Positions 1 through 11,989 of a stretch of DNA of 64,000 nucleotides are shown piece after piece; positions within the stretch are counted from its first letter, which is position 1; every line of letters begins with the position of its first letter. This DNA is from Punica granatum (lineage: Eukaryota; Streptophyta; Magnoliopsida; Myrtales; Lythraceae), in assembly GCF_007655135.1 (NCBI RefSeq), contig NC_045128.1:15330230-15394229 (forward strand), written 5' to 3'. A model generated the notes under the pieces. It worked only from the letters and a program-made list of their open reading frames with translations. It had not been told where the DNA came from and did no database searches. The position numbers and the translations under genes are program-made.

Positions 1-205
1 ACAAACCGTCATCTCGCCATTGACGCCGTCAAACCGATGTTGATTGTGCAAAATCGATTTTTGTGGGACGTTACATGATAGTGCAAAATATTTTGAAGTT
101 GTAACTTAATAGTACAAAATGTTTTACGTAAGTTACATGATAGTGTAAAATTTACGGTCTTGTAAAGAACGGCTTGATGGCGTCAATGGTGAGATGACTG
201 TTTGT
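1..205. repeat. Inverted-repeat (MITE-like) element, cut by the window edge
   Basis: Positions 1-36 and 170-205 are inverted copies of each other, with about 4 mismatches in 36 bases by eye. The spacer holds two near-identical direct repeats of about 19 bases (near 72-90 and 132-150). The sequence right of 205 still reads like the same family (a 'tagtgcaaaat'-type motif in reverse), so the true left arm probably extends beyond base 1. There is no coding capacity. It looks like a non-autonomous DNA element or foldback; the superfamily is not assigned because neither end nor target duplication is visible. Confidence 0.55.
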
Positions 206-1740
206 ACTATCACGTTACAATTTGAAACATTTTATACCATTAAGTACCAAAAAACAAATTTTTGGACCAAGCTGATATATTATTAAAATTTTTTGAACAA
301 CCAGTGCAATTAGCCCTTTGTTTAATAAATGAGTAATGTTTTTTACTTTACTCCATTTAAATTTTATTTATTTTTAATTTAACAATATAATTATTTTTTT
401 TCCTTTTTCTTCAATTATTTTATCTTAACTATCATTCAATTCAATTTTTAATACTAAAATTCTCTCAATTATTCATTACTTTTTGAGTAAATAAATAATT
501 TGGTCCTCAAGAGATGCATGTTACAACAAATCTGATAGCAAGAAATTTTTTACATCAAATTGAACTTTGAAAGATTCTATTTATATATACATATATAATA
601 TAATATCTCTCTCATGGCTCGGACCGAGAACAATTTGGGTCGGTTAAGTTTGCTAAAAGACTCCACTTTGATTGCAAAACAATGTCGTCCCATCTAATAT
701 TGATGATGTCGTTAGAAGGGTAGGGAAAGCAGGTGCTACTAGGACAATTGTACTGGTATCGGTAATTTTTCATGGTAATGCGAGCATTATTGCTTGTTCG
801 ATGTTTTCGAAGAGTATAGTTTGGTACGTGTTCATTGGGGACTAGTAATTTTTGAAAAGTTCCCACATTCAGTAGAAACTGGGTTAAGTTTTCCATTTTA
901 TGCGTTTTAAGCATAGTAGAAGTTTGGGTGGTAGAATCTCTATTAGGATGTGGTGGCTTTGACGAGTTATAAGTAGCACCATAGCATGTTAGTATATAGC
1001 TTGCTTAGACGTTACCACGGGTCTAGAATTTCTCATTGTGATGTTGTCAAACTTGCTTAACATTCAAAGAAAAGAGAAAACAAAGAAGGTTGTGCAGCTT
1101 GTTATATTTCTTAGTAGTTGCCATGTATTTTTTATCGATTATGATTCAACTCTGTAATTGATATCTCTGGTTTCCAAATCAAGTTCATCTACAGCCATAC
1201 CCATTCTTAAATGAATTCACTAGTATGTTTAAGAACAGGGCGGAGGAGGAGGAGGAGGAGGAGGAAAAGAGAGAGAGAGAAATATTATATTATATATGTA
1301 TATGTGTATGTTTACATAAAAATATATATGTATATAATTTTTTATTGCCTAATCATCGCGTGTCACGTGATACTTTTATATAAACGTCAGCATTTCCTTT
1401 AACTTTAAACGGAAATATTGATGGAATGTCGGATTTAATGTACACTTAATCTCTCAATGTTCAATTTGATGTAAAAAATTTTTGAGATTAGATATGATGT
1501 TGTAACATATATCTCTCGAAAACTAAATCATTAATTTACTTACTTGTTCCACAATTCAATAACACAATCATTGCTTTCTCTCAACTATTTATTACTTTTT
1601 CTCACTTTTTCCCATAATTCAATAATACAATCATTATAATCTCAAATAATTATAATTATTTATAGTTGAAATGGAGTGGTGTCTAAAACTCCACTCCATT
1701 CCTAAACAAAGTCTAAAACTATCATTTGACCTATATATAA
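206..1740. other. AT-rich intergenic DNA with simple repeats and degenerate MITE-like pieces
   Basis: No gene is recognised. The stretch 430-500 and the stretch 1540-1700 contain short blocks similar to the interior of the MITE at 8565-8836 (one of them in opposite orientation), so both are probably degenerate members of that family. An open frame of 100 codons lies on the minus strand at 612-914; it has no recognisable motif, no clear neighbours and ordinary local composition, so I do not call it a gene. A GGA-rich purine tract followed by GA repeats lies at 1243-1281. Confidence 0.4.
1243..1281. repeat. GGA/GA purine microsatellite
   Basis: A run of GGA triplets changes into GA dinucleotides and is followed by a TA-rich tract. 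This is simple-sequence DNA. The arginine-rich open frame across it is a product of the repeat. Confidence 0.75.

Positions 1741-1772
<32 letters not shown>
1741..1772. repeat. (AAT)n microsatellite
   Basis: A run of ATA/AAT triplets immediately precedes the tRNA-like SINE at 1776. A simple repeat next to a retroposed element fits insertion into, or expansion beside, an A/T-rich target. Confidence 0.7.
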
Positions 1773-1775
1773 GGT

Positions 1776-1970
1776 AAACTAAAATCAATATAGGTTGGTT
1801 CAAACAGTTCGGTACTTGATCCGTTTAAATAAGGTCTCGGATTCGAGTTCTTGTGAATACATAAAATTCACGTTGAGAGGACTATACCTCTTAGTAGATC
1901 GACCCGACTTGACCAGATTAGTTGGAACCCAGTCGAACTTTTGGATACTGGAATTTACACTAAAAAAAAA
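1776..1970 (+). mobile_element. tRNA-derived SINE (probable)
   Basis: A box A-like motif (TGGTTCAAACAGTTCGG) is followed about 35 bases later by a box B-like motif (GGATTCGAGTTC). This is the split internal promoter of RNA polymerase III. A short tRNA-unrelated body follows and ends in a run of nine A at 1962-1970. Length near 195 bases, pol III boxes and a 3' A-run fit a plant SINE. I could not see a clean target duplication, so the ends are approximate. It could also be a degenerate tRNA pseudogene. Confidence 0.5.
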
Positions 1971-1984
1971 GTAGATTAAATGAT

Positions 1985-3420
1985 TAACCTAATACGCAAG
2001 AACCCTCCTTTCTATCACTTTCTCTGGTTGCACTGGCAGAAACCCTATATCTGCTGCCCTTAGCCAACGCATCTGGCCTCGGTCGGGTGTGTTCATTGTC
2101 ACTGGCCTCACCAGCGGGAAGCTAAGCCTTTCTTTTCTTTATCCGTGGGCTTGGCGTCCCCGATGTCTCTCTCCCTCTTCTCCCCTTCTCTTCCCTCTCC
2201 CAAACGACTGTGAAGGAGATGTAGGAGATGAATAGGAGTCCTTCTCGTCGTCACCCTCGGCGGCACTCGTCAAGCCGCAGCACCTGCCGTGACCTCGGTG
2301 GGTGGCACCTACCGTTGTTGCGAGGACTTGAGCTTGCTTGATCGACTCAGTGCCCAAATCCGGGGCAGGAACACTAAGGTCGGCACCCCGATAGATCGCA
2401 CTTGCTCTCCCCCCACTCTTATTTGTTCCGGTGTGGGGTTCGTGGTGGTGGTTACCCATCCCATCCGAAGAGTGGTGACGGCCGGACCTGCTCCCCACGC
2501 AGCGGTAACACGGCGAACCTTCTGCTCGGCGGGATAACTGTGACAGCAACCCTCCGACTGGTGGCAATAACAGCTTTATGACTAACCTCCTCTTCTCCAA
2601 CCCAACTGTTCGACTTCCCTCCTCCCTTCTTCCCCATTCGGATGCCTCTTGCTCAGCTTTAGATTCCCTTGGAACCAGATTGGGTCGTTTCTCATCTAGA
2701 CCTTCAGAATCTGACCTCGGCGTTTCCTCTCCTAGCGTTAACACCTCTAATGTTAATAAAAAATAGGGCGGCTTCTTCGTCTTTGCCATACTGCTATACT
2801 ACCTGCGCCCCTCCACCCCTTTACGTCGAGGAATCGCCCTCTCAATTAGATTTAGACCACTGCTACCCTTTTTCTCTCAAGTGACAGGACCGCTTTTGTT
2901 TACTGGTGATTTAGCTCGGGGCTCCTCGAGCCTATCCCGGTTGTTTTTGTTTGTCTTGTAGCAGAGTAGAATGGCAGAGGCTGGTTTGTTTGGCAGCCCG
3001 ACGTCTTTCTTGGTTCGGTCGTTGGTCTAAACCGACCGAGATTGCTAGGTTATTCTTGGTTTGACTACTTAGGATTGAGTCATCAGGGCTTCCTGGTATG
3101 GACACTGGTTTGAATCGACCGAGTTTGTGGAGCGATTCTTGGTTATTGGTTGGCAACTCGGTGTCTTCCTCGGCTTGCCGGATTGGTCGATAGCCCTCCC
3201 CAACCCAGGCTCTATTTCTACTTGTTATCATGATTCGATAAAGGGTTCCCGATGCTTGTGTACGGCTCAAGACCCCCTCTGCTTCGCTCCGTTGTCGACA
3301 TCTCTTTCGAACATTGGCGCCATATGGCTGAGTTCTATATGGAATATGACTTTAAGACCCACCATTGATTTAGTCAGGGTCTATGAGTAATGATAGAGAA
3401 TTCTAATTGGAACTTTGGAC
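1985..3420. other. GC-rich low-copy-looking block of unknown origin
   Basis: Composition switches from AT-rich to markedly GC-rich at about 1990 and back at about 3420. Several open frames overlap on both strands (for example 2139-2789 minus, 216 codons), but they lack recognisable domains and conflict with each other. They look like a by-product of high GC and low stop density. The start resembles the pyrimidine-rich 'aaccctcc...' leaders of plant LINEs or of captured 5' gene sequence, but no reverse transcriptase, terminal repeat or poly(A) confirms this. I record it as an unexplained segment. Confidence 0.35.
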
Positions 3421-4400
3421 TGCGACTACATAGTATCTAAGCCAATAGTGTTTGGTTTTTTTATTTATTTCACCTTAAAATTATTCCAGTGTAATATGCT
3501 TAAGAGGATCCGATTTTTTTATCTTGTAATTTTGATTTCTTGAGCTTTTTGTCATGTAATCATTCCATGTTGTGAATAAATTCTCAAAATTCACGAGTAA
3601 AAATAAAATAAAATAAATGAATGTAGTAATTATTTATTGATAACTCAACGAACTTCGAAGTCATAAGTAAATTTCCAATCAATTCATAGCATGATTGAAA
3701 GTTCAATAATCTGTTAATACTTAGCCGAATCGATATACAATTTTGTTCTTAATAATTAAGAATTTATCACGCTGAAAAAACGAAAATGAAGAAAAAGGAT
3801 ATATTTGTAAATTTAGAAATTTTAAAATATTAACTACAAATAATAATAAAAACTAATGAATGTATGTGTGGACATAAAATGATTTAATCTAGACAATAAT
3901 GCTTTTTTTATAGATTAAATGGTAGGTAGCAGTGATGGCAACATCACTATCTACCGTTTCGCAATAGTGCTTATCAAAACAATAGTTTTTTATACTTACC
4001 AAAAAAAAAAAAAAAAACAGTAGTGCTTATCAAAACATAAGTTTTTGAGTCATTCTAATGATCATTCACGAGGGGTTGAACACTTTTCCAAGATTAAAAA
4101 AAAAATTAATCTGATCTCACATCAAATTATCTATAAATACCATTTGCTTTATTTACCCTGCAATATATAGTAATTTCCATTACAAATAATAATTCGTACA
4201 ACATGCGAGTTGTTTCAATTTATTTTCAAAATTAAGTCAGAAGTAAAACCTCTTGTTATTTTAAGAGAGAGAGAGAGAGAGAGAGAGAAGCCTTTGGCAA
4301 ATTTACCCGTTTGCACAAAGAGACACCCATAGCAGGATTTGAAATTTACATCATCTTAATTTAGAGTACATAACAGACACGGTTTATGCTTTGTGCTTCC
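3421..4400. other. AT-rich intergenic DNA downstream of the protease gene
   Basis: I see no coding sequence. It contains an A-run near 4002-4017, two near-copies of a 'cagtagtgcttatcaaaac'-like phrase around 3964 and 4018, and a (GA)n tract at 4265-4289. The last ~150 bases probably include the 3' untranslated region of the minus-strand protease gene. Confidence 0.4.
4265..4289. repeat. (GA)n microsatellite
   Basis: About 12 GA units lie downstream of the minus-strand protease stop codon. Simple repeat only. Confidence 0.75.
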
Positions 4401-4552
4401 ACGAATCTAATCTTTATTTTGTACACAAGCCAAATTACAACATCGTGCGACCACACTACACTACAACCCTGCATCTTATGGATCGATAGACCATCCCTGA
4501 ATGTTCAGATGGTATTCTGGTCGATTGAACCCAAAGGTTCTCTTAACAAAAA

Positions 4553-7500
4553 TCAGGAAACAACGGGGTACGATGCGCAAGTAGCAATACCTGCATAGAC
4601 ACAGATGTTAAGAGAATTAGAAATATGCATCGGTTCTGAATATGAGTCGTCTCTATGGTGTGATCCGGGTAAGACAAATGATATTGTCACGGAAAGGAAT
4701 CAGCTCACAAAGCTTCTTACCACACATGTTCTTCCCCATCTCCATCTTGAAGTACCCATTATCTCCCCAGTTCGCCCCCCACGAGTTCTTGATGAGCCAG
4801 TACGGCACACCATCCTCAACCCCGTATCCAACAGCAAGCACAGCGTGGTTTACATCCTGCACCATAGAATGGAAACCTCATTATCATTAGGTGTTAAATG
4901 AAAACGACCACTATGATCCAGAATATGAAAAGAGAGACTTTCTCCCAAATCCAGTGGGGCATGAGTTTTTCACAATATGGTGAGTTCAAAGCTGAGAAAC
5001 TGACCATAGAGGTGCTGCCACATGTGTCACTGGTGTAGACTCCGGACTTGTAGAAACGGAAGCCATTCATGACCTCAAATGCCACGCTCACAGGCCGGAC
5101 GACCGCAACTGCATGTTTGAGTTCATCCTCAGCACCCTGCATTTGCACAATCGATAAATAAAGTAAACAAAGTGAAAATATCTGAAAGTTGCTTTGCAAT
5201 TGGCCTGTGAATGTCTTTTGATGGTCTAATTATCCAACAGATTCAGCTACAGTTGTAATTCTACATCTACCTTGGAATAGGACAGCAAACTCAGACATGG
5301 AGGATTTCCCAGGTTTAATTTACAGCATGAATTTCCTTGCTGTTTGTATGTTCGTCGTTCAGTTTGTTACTCGAATTAAGTTTTTTATAACTTTACTGAT
5401 AGAAGAAGAAAGTGACCCTTCCTAACAGTCTCATGAAGCAATAAACAAGAAAAGCTCGCAGACATTTTAAAATCTTCTCAAACTGGACCGAAATTTCTCT
5501 AAAGAAACGGACAAAAAAATTGAAAGAAAACAATAACAGTTGTCACTGGCTAGATCAATATCAATAACAGTTATAATTGACTTCATGTAGAACTATCATG
5601 AACTGGTCTATTATCAAAACTTTTGCTTAATTCAGAGTGCTAAATTGATTGCACAAGACTTTATAATTTACATTTTTTGTATATAAAAGCAAAACTCATG
5701 AAAACACCCTGAACCAACATAGGTCCAATAACAAGAATACTCGTTTCTCCAAACATGATCACAAAAACACCCAAGAAGAACTCACCAGGGTGATATTGAC
5801 GGAGTCAATGACCCTGACACCCACATTCTCGGATGAGAACTTGCAGGTGCCGTCTTTTGCTGTGTAAGGGTAGGCCTCCTCGGTGTCAAGGCCACCGTTG
5901 TACTTGATGTACTCAAAGGCCTGAGAAGGCAGCCCTCCACTGCACCCAAAGTTGTTGAAGGCAGTGGCACAGTCCACAAGCTGCTGCTCTGATAGGGATA
6001 TCCCTTTTCCAAATGCCTGGTGGTAGGCCGCTTCAAGAGCACCTGTGGTGCTGCAGAGAAACAAAATTGAGACAATTAGAGTAGCAAATGGAGATTTACC
6101 AAAGCAGATGGAGATTTACCCCAAAAAAAAAAAGATTAGCAGACGGAGGAGTGCCATGTAATCTTTGGCATAATTCTTACAACCATACGGGACATGGCAC
6201 TGGCAAGCAAAGGGAATAATGTTTGTCAGAATCCATATTCCATTGATTATCATAAGGGACAAGTTCCAAAGAAAACACCAGCTATATCATTGAGAGAGGC
6301 GGACTAAATGCCAGATTTATTGCTCCAAATGGGCTATTTATTGGGTTCATTTGCAGACCAGCTTTCCTAGCAGAGAGGGACATAGTCCAGTTTTTGTTGA
6401 ACCTTGCCAACCAGGTGAAATTTAAAACTAAGTCTCATGCCAAAACCTCACACGCTTTCATTGAACACAATTTCACAGGTCTTTCTGGTGCCTCCGCAGA
6501 GTAGGAATTGAAATAATAATAACAGTCCTAGTGTATCTCCAATATGTTCATTAATTCAACTATCGGTTAGGTATTTACCCCAAAAGGGAAACGTTTTATA
6601 GTAAAGTTTGAAGCAGACCTGAATGTCCAGCATGAACCACAGTGACCCTGGTCCTTGACTGGACTCACAATGCCTTCCTCCCTCCAGTCTCTCTGTACAT
6701 GAAAACGAGATTCATCTAATGACATCAGAAGATCAGGACAAATCATAGTCTTGCATTACTTTTTTGAGAAAAAGATGCACCATGAGTGAATATGCTATGA
6801 AAAGGAAAAAATCATCATAGACTTAAACAACATGTTTTGCCTCAGTCAAACCATACTAAAAGTAATTAACCCCAGAACAAAACAAATGCATACAGCTCTA
6901 TACAATAAGGTAATTAAACATGGAGCCTGAAGATCCAATAATAAATATCTTCATAATCCTTTTCTTGAGAAGGAGATTAAGATGTTTTATTTAACAGAGG
7001 ACATTTTCATAGTTTATATAACTAAATAAATAAGACTTCAACTCAAGCATAAAAAATTCTTTCATATCTTCATCTTTGAATGATTTTCAAGAATTCATTT
7101 ATCATTTATTTTAATGATCTAAAGTAGAGAACGCTCTTCTTCAATGTGTAGTGCTTGGTGTATTGATCTTTTTCGGAACGGGAGTATGTCCGAGTTGTTT
7201 ATTTCAAGAATAGGAATAGGCTGGACCCATCCAGCTGCACCTTTGTCCAATATAATAACTAGCACAAAAGCAGGCAGTATGACGATCCATGAGTTCATGA
7301 TGACGTGATGCCATTCATCAATCAGAAGAATCGACAAGCGAATAAAATACCATGTTGGGCACGACAGCATCAGTGAGCTTGTGGTTGCCCCTCGTGGTGG
7401 CAGAGCAGTTCTGGGCCGCCCCCAGCCTCTGCTTCGTGAACTCTTCCCAGCTCCAGTCAGCAAACTCTGCGACGATCAACAATTCCAAATCATATCAACA

Positions 7501-8009
7501 TAATCTCCCAGTGTCAATCAAATACATATACTCAAAGCTAAGATATTTACTATATGATCGATTGGTTCGAGATATAGCAAACAAAGATCAATCGATCACT
7601 CACGATTAACCGCAAGAGTGTAAGGCAGCCCCCTCCTGTTCGTCGACCGGATAAGCTTCAGATTCTCCCTGAAAATCTGGAACCTCAGCATCACCTCATC
7701 CGAGGTCTCGTACCTCTTCCCGTACCTGGCAGCATCGAGTCAACGGCATCGGATTCAACCAATCCAATCGCAAAACAAATCAATCAGAGGACGCAAAACT
7801 GATCGAACACAACAGTACCTGTGAGCGAATCGGGCGAAGGAGAGGGCGTGGCGGGAGTTCCCGATCACCTGGAGGACCGAGGACTCGAGGTCGCGGAGCC
7901 CGTCAGTGACGAGCCTGATCGGGTTGGACTCGTCGAAGGACGAAGCGGCGGCGGCGCAGGCGACGAGGAGAGGGAGGACGACGAGGAGGAAAGCCGGCCG
8001 GTGAGCCAT
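4553..8009 (-). CDS. AALP: Aleurain-like vacuolar cysteine protease (papain family C1A, cathepsin H-like), 8 exons
   Basis: A vacuolar thiol protease made as a preproenzyme. Exons on the complement, in order of translation: 7819-8009, 7604-7725, 7351-7466, 6619-6692, 5786-6050, 5005-5136, 4721-4856, 4553-4590. All joins are GT-AG and add to 1,074 bases (357 residues plus TGA), the normal length for aleurains. The ATG at 8009-8007 opens a hydrophobic signal peptide, followed by SNPIR, the classic aleurain vacuolar sorting motif. A propeptide of the ERFNIN type follows. The catalytic Cys sits in GHCGSCWTF, His in [11 protein letters not shown] and Asn in [10 protein letters not shown]. The last exon is only 38 bases and encodes the typical C-terminus ending in TCASYPVVS. 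The gene appears intact. Gene assignment is by family knowledge; exon borders are read from the sequence. Confidence 0.93.
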
Positions 8010-8564
8010 TTTCGCTGTCGGCTCCGCTCCGAGATTCCTGGGTTGAAGCAAGCAGAGAGAGAGAGAGAGAGAGAGAATGACGGCGAGTTGGGAGTGGGCG
8101 GGGAGCCCTGTAATAAGGCTGAGATGGAGGAGTGGAGCCAAATGGCCAGATGCCACGCGGCGTGAGGGGATTGGCGGAATGCAAACGCGTGGAACATGAC
8201 AAATGAGCTTTCGGGGGGATTTATGTGTGACGCATACAATTACGTTTGGAATCGGAATCTCCACCACCAGTCGTGCGTGTCGTTATAACGGCCAAACCCC
8301 TTTCAGATTTTTTTCCGCTCGGTAAGAGTTTCCAAGAAGAAAACGAAAACGAAAACGAAAACGAAACCTCATATGGGTACATATACATGCATATACACAC
8401 ACAAGTCAGATGCAATGTACCCCGTCACCGCAGAAGTCGTAAGAAAGACTGAAAAGGCTTAGGGCTTATTGACAGAGCGATAAGATAATTTTGAACATTT
8501 CCAAAAAAATTTCCGTTACAAAAAAGGCTCGGAGTTTATTGTAATGAAACAGAAATCCTAATAA
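8010..8564. promoter_or_regulatory. 5' leader and proximal upstream region of the protease gene
   Basis: Divided from the protease ATG by about 40 bases, a (GA)n tract at 8054-8076 lies in the probable 5' untranslated leader. GA-rich leaders are common in plant promoters (GAGA-type), but function is inference. A short array of a CGAAAA unit lies at about 8337-8366. Open frames here are by-products of these repeats. No TATA box is assigned with confidence. Confidence 0.35.
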
Positions 8565-8836
8565 TATGTTTGATTTTAAAGTTAAGTAGAGTTGAGTTTT
8601 GATTTTAATTAAGTTGTAATGATTGTGCTATTAAATTATGAGAAAACGTATAAAAAAGTAATGAATAATTGAGAAAATTTAATATTAAAAATTGAATTGA
8701 GTATAATGAAATTGTATGTAGATTTATATATGGGGCCCATATTTTTGAATTAGAAGAGTTGATTTTTATTGTGTAATGAGTAGAATTAAAGTTAGAGTTG
8801 AAACCTTAAAATCATATTGCAAAACCAAACGGGATA
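8565..8836. mobile_element. Tourist-like MITE related to the PIF/Harbinger element at 10216
   Basis: A 272-base non-coding element flanked by TAA at 8562-8564 and 8837-8839. The ends are imperfect inverted repeats (left starts TATGTTTGATTTTA; the right end reversed starts TATCCCGTTTGGTTTTG). The subterminal right segment, read in reverse, matches the left end of the PIF element at 10216 in a 'TGATTTTA...GATTTTAACTCTGCTCAT' pattern. PIF/Harbinger transposases make 3-base TTA/TAA target duplications, so this is a plausible deletion derivative mobilised by that family. Confidence 0.65.
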
Positions 8837-8839
8837 TAA

Positions 8840-10212
8840 GTAACTAATAAAATGGCACGAATAATCCCACTATAATTTTTTAAAATTTATTAATCAAGTT
8901 GTGGGTGAATCAATCAATCAATTATCATATCCCACTTCTAGATTTCTTCTCTCGTGTTGTACAGATTTATCATCATATATTTTCTATCATTTTCATTGTA
9001 ATTAAATTATTTACTTTTTCAAACATGAATTCCTTATTTAATATAAAAGTAATTTTTAATTATATGATTCTCGTTATTATTTATTTTTTATAACTTCTTT
9101 GTTAAAAATTTGAGTAACTCAACTATTATAATAAAAATTCGTTGCTAATTGCCCCAATTAATATGGATCATCGTATATTTAAGTTAATTGTTAATATAGA
9201 TTTAACACATAACCTCAGCAATTAGAATAAAAAGTTAATGCAATGCTTGTGCTATGCACGGCAAGATTTGATGGGCATACTGATAAATCGGTGGCCACTA
9301 TTGTTTGAAAATATAAGTAATATAAAATTTCATCCTTGATTTTTTCATTGCAAACATATATTTGATTAGTTTTATTTCTTTTTATCATATTTTGTTCAAG
9401 TTACTTTACTTTTCTTATGAGACTAATGCGTTCAAAAGAAAAGTGAGTTCTCCATAATTCATGGGTAGTACATTGTTTTTTTTTTGTCAATTCTAAAGTG
9501 AAAGGGTTTTTTTCTTAACAAGAATATATATATATAATATATGCCTTTTTTACTTTTATAGCCATATAAGTCTTTAGATTTCATAGTGTTGCTACTCAAT
9601 AATAACACGCCGCTTGTGTTATGATTAGGGAAACTCTAAAAGTCAATTACATATTATTTGCATTCATGTGTGGCATCAGTTGGTGAGTTGATTCGAATTG
9701 TCATTTTATATATGGATTGGAATACGCATCAAGACATTTATCTCACTTTAACGTTCAGCTACTGTGAGAACCAAAGAAACATCCCCACGAGATGAATTTT
9801 GATCTGCCAAATGTTCTTTTTTTCTTTTCAGAGCTCAATATGTCAATTTAATACATACATTATAATATAGTCTTCTGATCTTTCATGTATATAGGTTATT
9901 TTGTTTTTGAGAAGCAAGATAGCATCATCTCCACATTGTGTCACTTGACAAATCGCTATTAGAGAGCACTAGCCATTTTAACCGCTCGTTGCACGCAACT
10001 GCTTATCATAGTATAAATTTATATATTTTATTATAAAGTATCTTTAAAAATATTAATTAGCTTATAGTTATTATGTATACATAACAAACTATATCATTTA
10101 TTTAAAAGTATTAATTTATATATTTTATAGATAAGATTAGTAAAAGCATGAACAATATTAATTTGATTAAAATCAAGGTAATAATTAAACCTTTTTGTTT
10201 CTAAAAAGAATC
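8840..10212. other. AT-rich intergenic DNA
   Basis: No gene or domain is recognisable on either strand. It contains long T- and A-rich tracts and a short TA repeat near 9525-9541. I see nothing else worth naming. Confidence 0.5.
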
Positions 10213-10399
10213 TTAGGCCCCGTTTGAAATTTGAGTTTGATTTTAGAATCGTAATTTTGATTTTAACTCTGCTCATAACAAAACAAATTACACTCATCAA
10301 AGTCAAAATAATGGGCCTCACCCATAAATATTTACACCACTCCATTTTAATACAACTCCATAATTACAATATTCTCAACACCATCCATTTATTTACATG

Positions 10400-11727
10400 T
10401 TAAGATGTTCCTCCTCTTTCAGCATGCCATATTTGATTTGCAATACGGTCTCGTACTGCGTCCAACGCCCTACTCCTCATGTCCACATCATTTCGGATTC
10501 CATTTTGGTGAGGAGGGTTGCGGAATTCATCGTAATATTGCCATGCATCACCATACTCCGCAAATAATCTATCATGATAATTATTGATTCGAATAAAATT
10601 ATGCAACATAAAGCAGACCTGCGCAATTAGAACTTGCCGAATCAGTCTGAAGTTCGACATTCTTCGTAGTATTGCAAATCTATTCTTCAGAACACCAAAG
10701 CACCGTTCTATTACATTACGAACGGATGCGTGTCGCTGATTAAACAGCTCTTCCTTTGTCGTTGGAGGATTGTCATCAACTACATAATATTGTTCTGCAT
10801 GCACACATGTACAAACAATATATATGTAGTTGCAACACTTTTTATCGAAATGCAACAGAGCTTGACAAAACAACGTGGTATCTGAGGTAGAACAACTTAC
10901 CACCTCGTGGTGCAGGAAATTCAAGTAACGTTGCGGCATCTGAAAGTATTCTGGAGTCGTGTGCTGAACCCTCCCATCCGATCATGACATAGGTGAAGAT
11001 CATTTGATGCGAACAGATAGCAAGAACATTTTGCGTAATTTCACCGTTTCGATCGCGATACGCACCTCTCACCGAAGCTGGCATGATAGCAGGAACATGT
11101 GTTCCATCCATTGCCCTGATGCAGTGTTGCAGTAATAATAAAAGTCAGTATGAATTGTAGTACACGTAATAACAGAATAGACATGACTTTCGTATGATGT
11201 ATGATAATTACGCTAAAGAATGGGTACCACTGTCGGCACCTCCGAATTTCGGGTTGCTCCTCAACGTTCCTAGGTCTTACGTACGTTGCCACCAAGGAAT
11301 GCATTCCTTCAAGTATTAAATTGAATACACGGCTGACAGTCTCCTTGGAATGCTAGAAGCGTTCGGCAACAACGAATAGTCGAGTACTATGTGCAACTAC
11401 GAGCAAGAACATTCCGAGCATCTCCTCGACGGTCATACCATGCCTGGTATTTCGAATGCCACAGTTTTCTCTCAATGTGTCGCACAAATTATGAAATAAG
11501 TGAGGATCCATCCTGAAATTCTCAAAACACCTTGTGTCATTAGAAAACACTTCGTGAATGTACTCTCTGCCTCTTAGACGTGAAGTTCTACACGGACGTC
11601 TACGGGGGACATGTTGTTCAGATGCTGCTGCCTGTATGGACAGAAGGACAACCAAATCTAGTGGGTTGTAGTCGTCGTCGCCACTTGAGTCATCATCATA
11701 TCGTGCTGAGTTTCCGTACGTTGTCAT
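10400..11727 (-). pseudogene. PIF/Harbinger DDE transposase (HARBI1-like), disrupted
   Basis: It would cut and paste PIF elements. Reading from 11727 downwards: an N-terminal helical part with RMDPHLFHNLCDTLRENCG, then MDGTHVPA with the first catalytic Asp (ATG at 11111), ITQNVLA and IGWEGSAHDSRIL, then YYVVDD with the likely second Asp (near 10780), then NVIERCFGVLKNRF with the catalytic Glu, ending with HNFIR and the stop at 10400. The gene has introns (donor after PRGG; acceptor before EQYYVVDD near 10799). Damage: an in-frame TAG at 11355-11353 where relatives read through. The segment that normally links the second Asp to the ELFN block (the usual AGY...PYRG.RYH part) is also missing. 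One further intron joint does not restore phase. Confidence 0.8.
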
Positions 11728-11989
11728 CGTGTCTTCCGTTAAAGTTGACGAACTATATCAACAAACAACGAAATAGATTATCAAAATATATGTGCAGAAA
11801 GGAATAATGCACGAATGATTGTAACAGAACTATGAAGTATAGAGGGACACATAACAGAGATTATGACAAAGCAAATAGTCAAACAGGTTAAAATACAGCA
11901 AATACAAAAAGTTTCGAGAATGCAGTCATAAAAGAAAAACAAACAAGTATATAACAAACGCAGTGTTAGAAGGGGGAGCGTTCGGCCCT

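Noticed and set aside
612..914. 100-codon open frame on the minus strand
   Set aside because: No recognisable motif, no splice or promoter context and no partner exons; chance open frame is the simpler reading.
2139..2789. 216-codon open frame on the minus strand
   Set aside because: It lies in GC-rich DNA where several conflicting frames are open on both strands, and its low-complexity charged sequence shows no domain.
7821..8239. Several 99-170 codon frames over the first protease exon
   Set aside because: They are other-frame readings of exon 1 and of the GA-rich leader.
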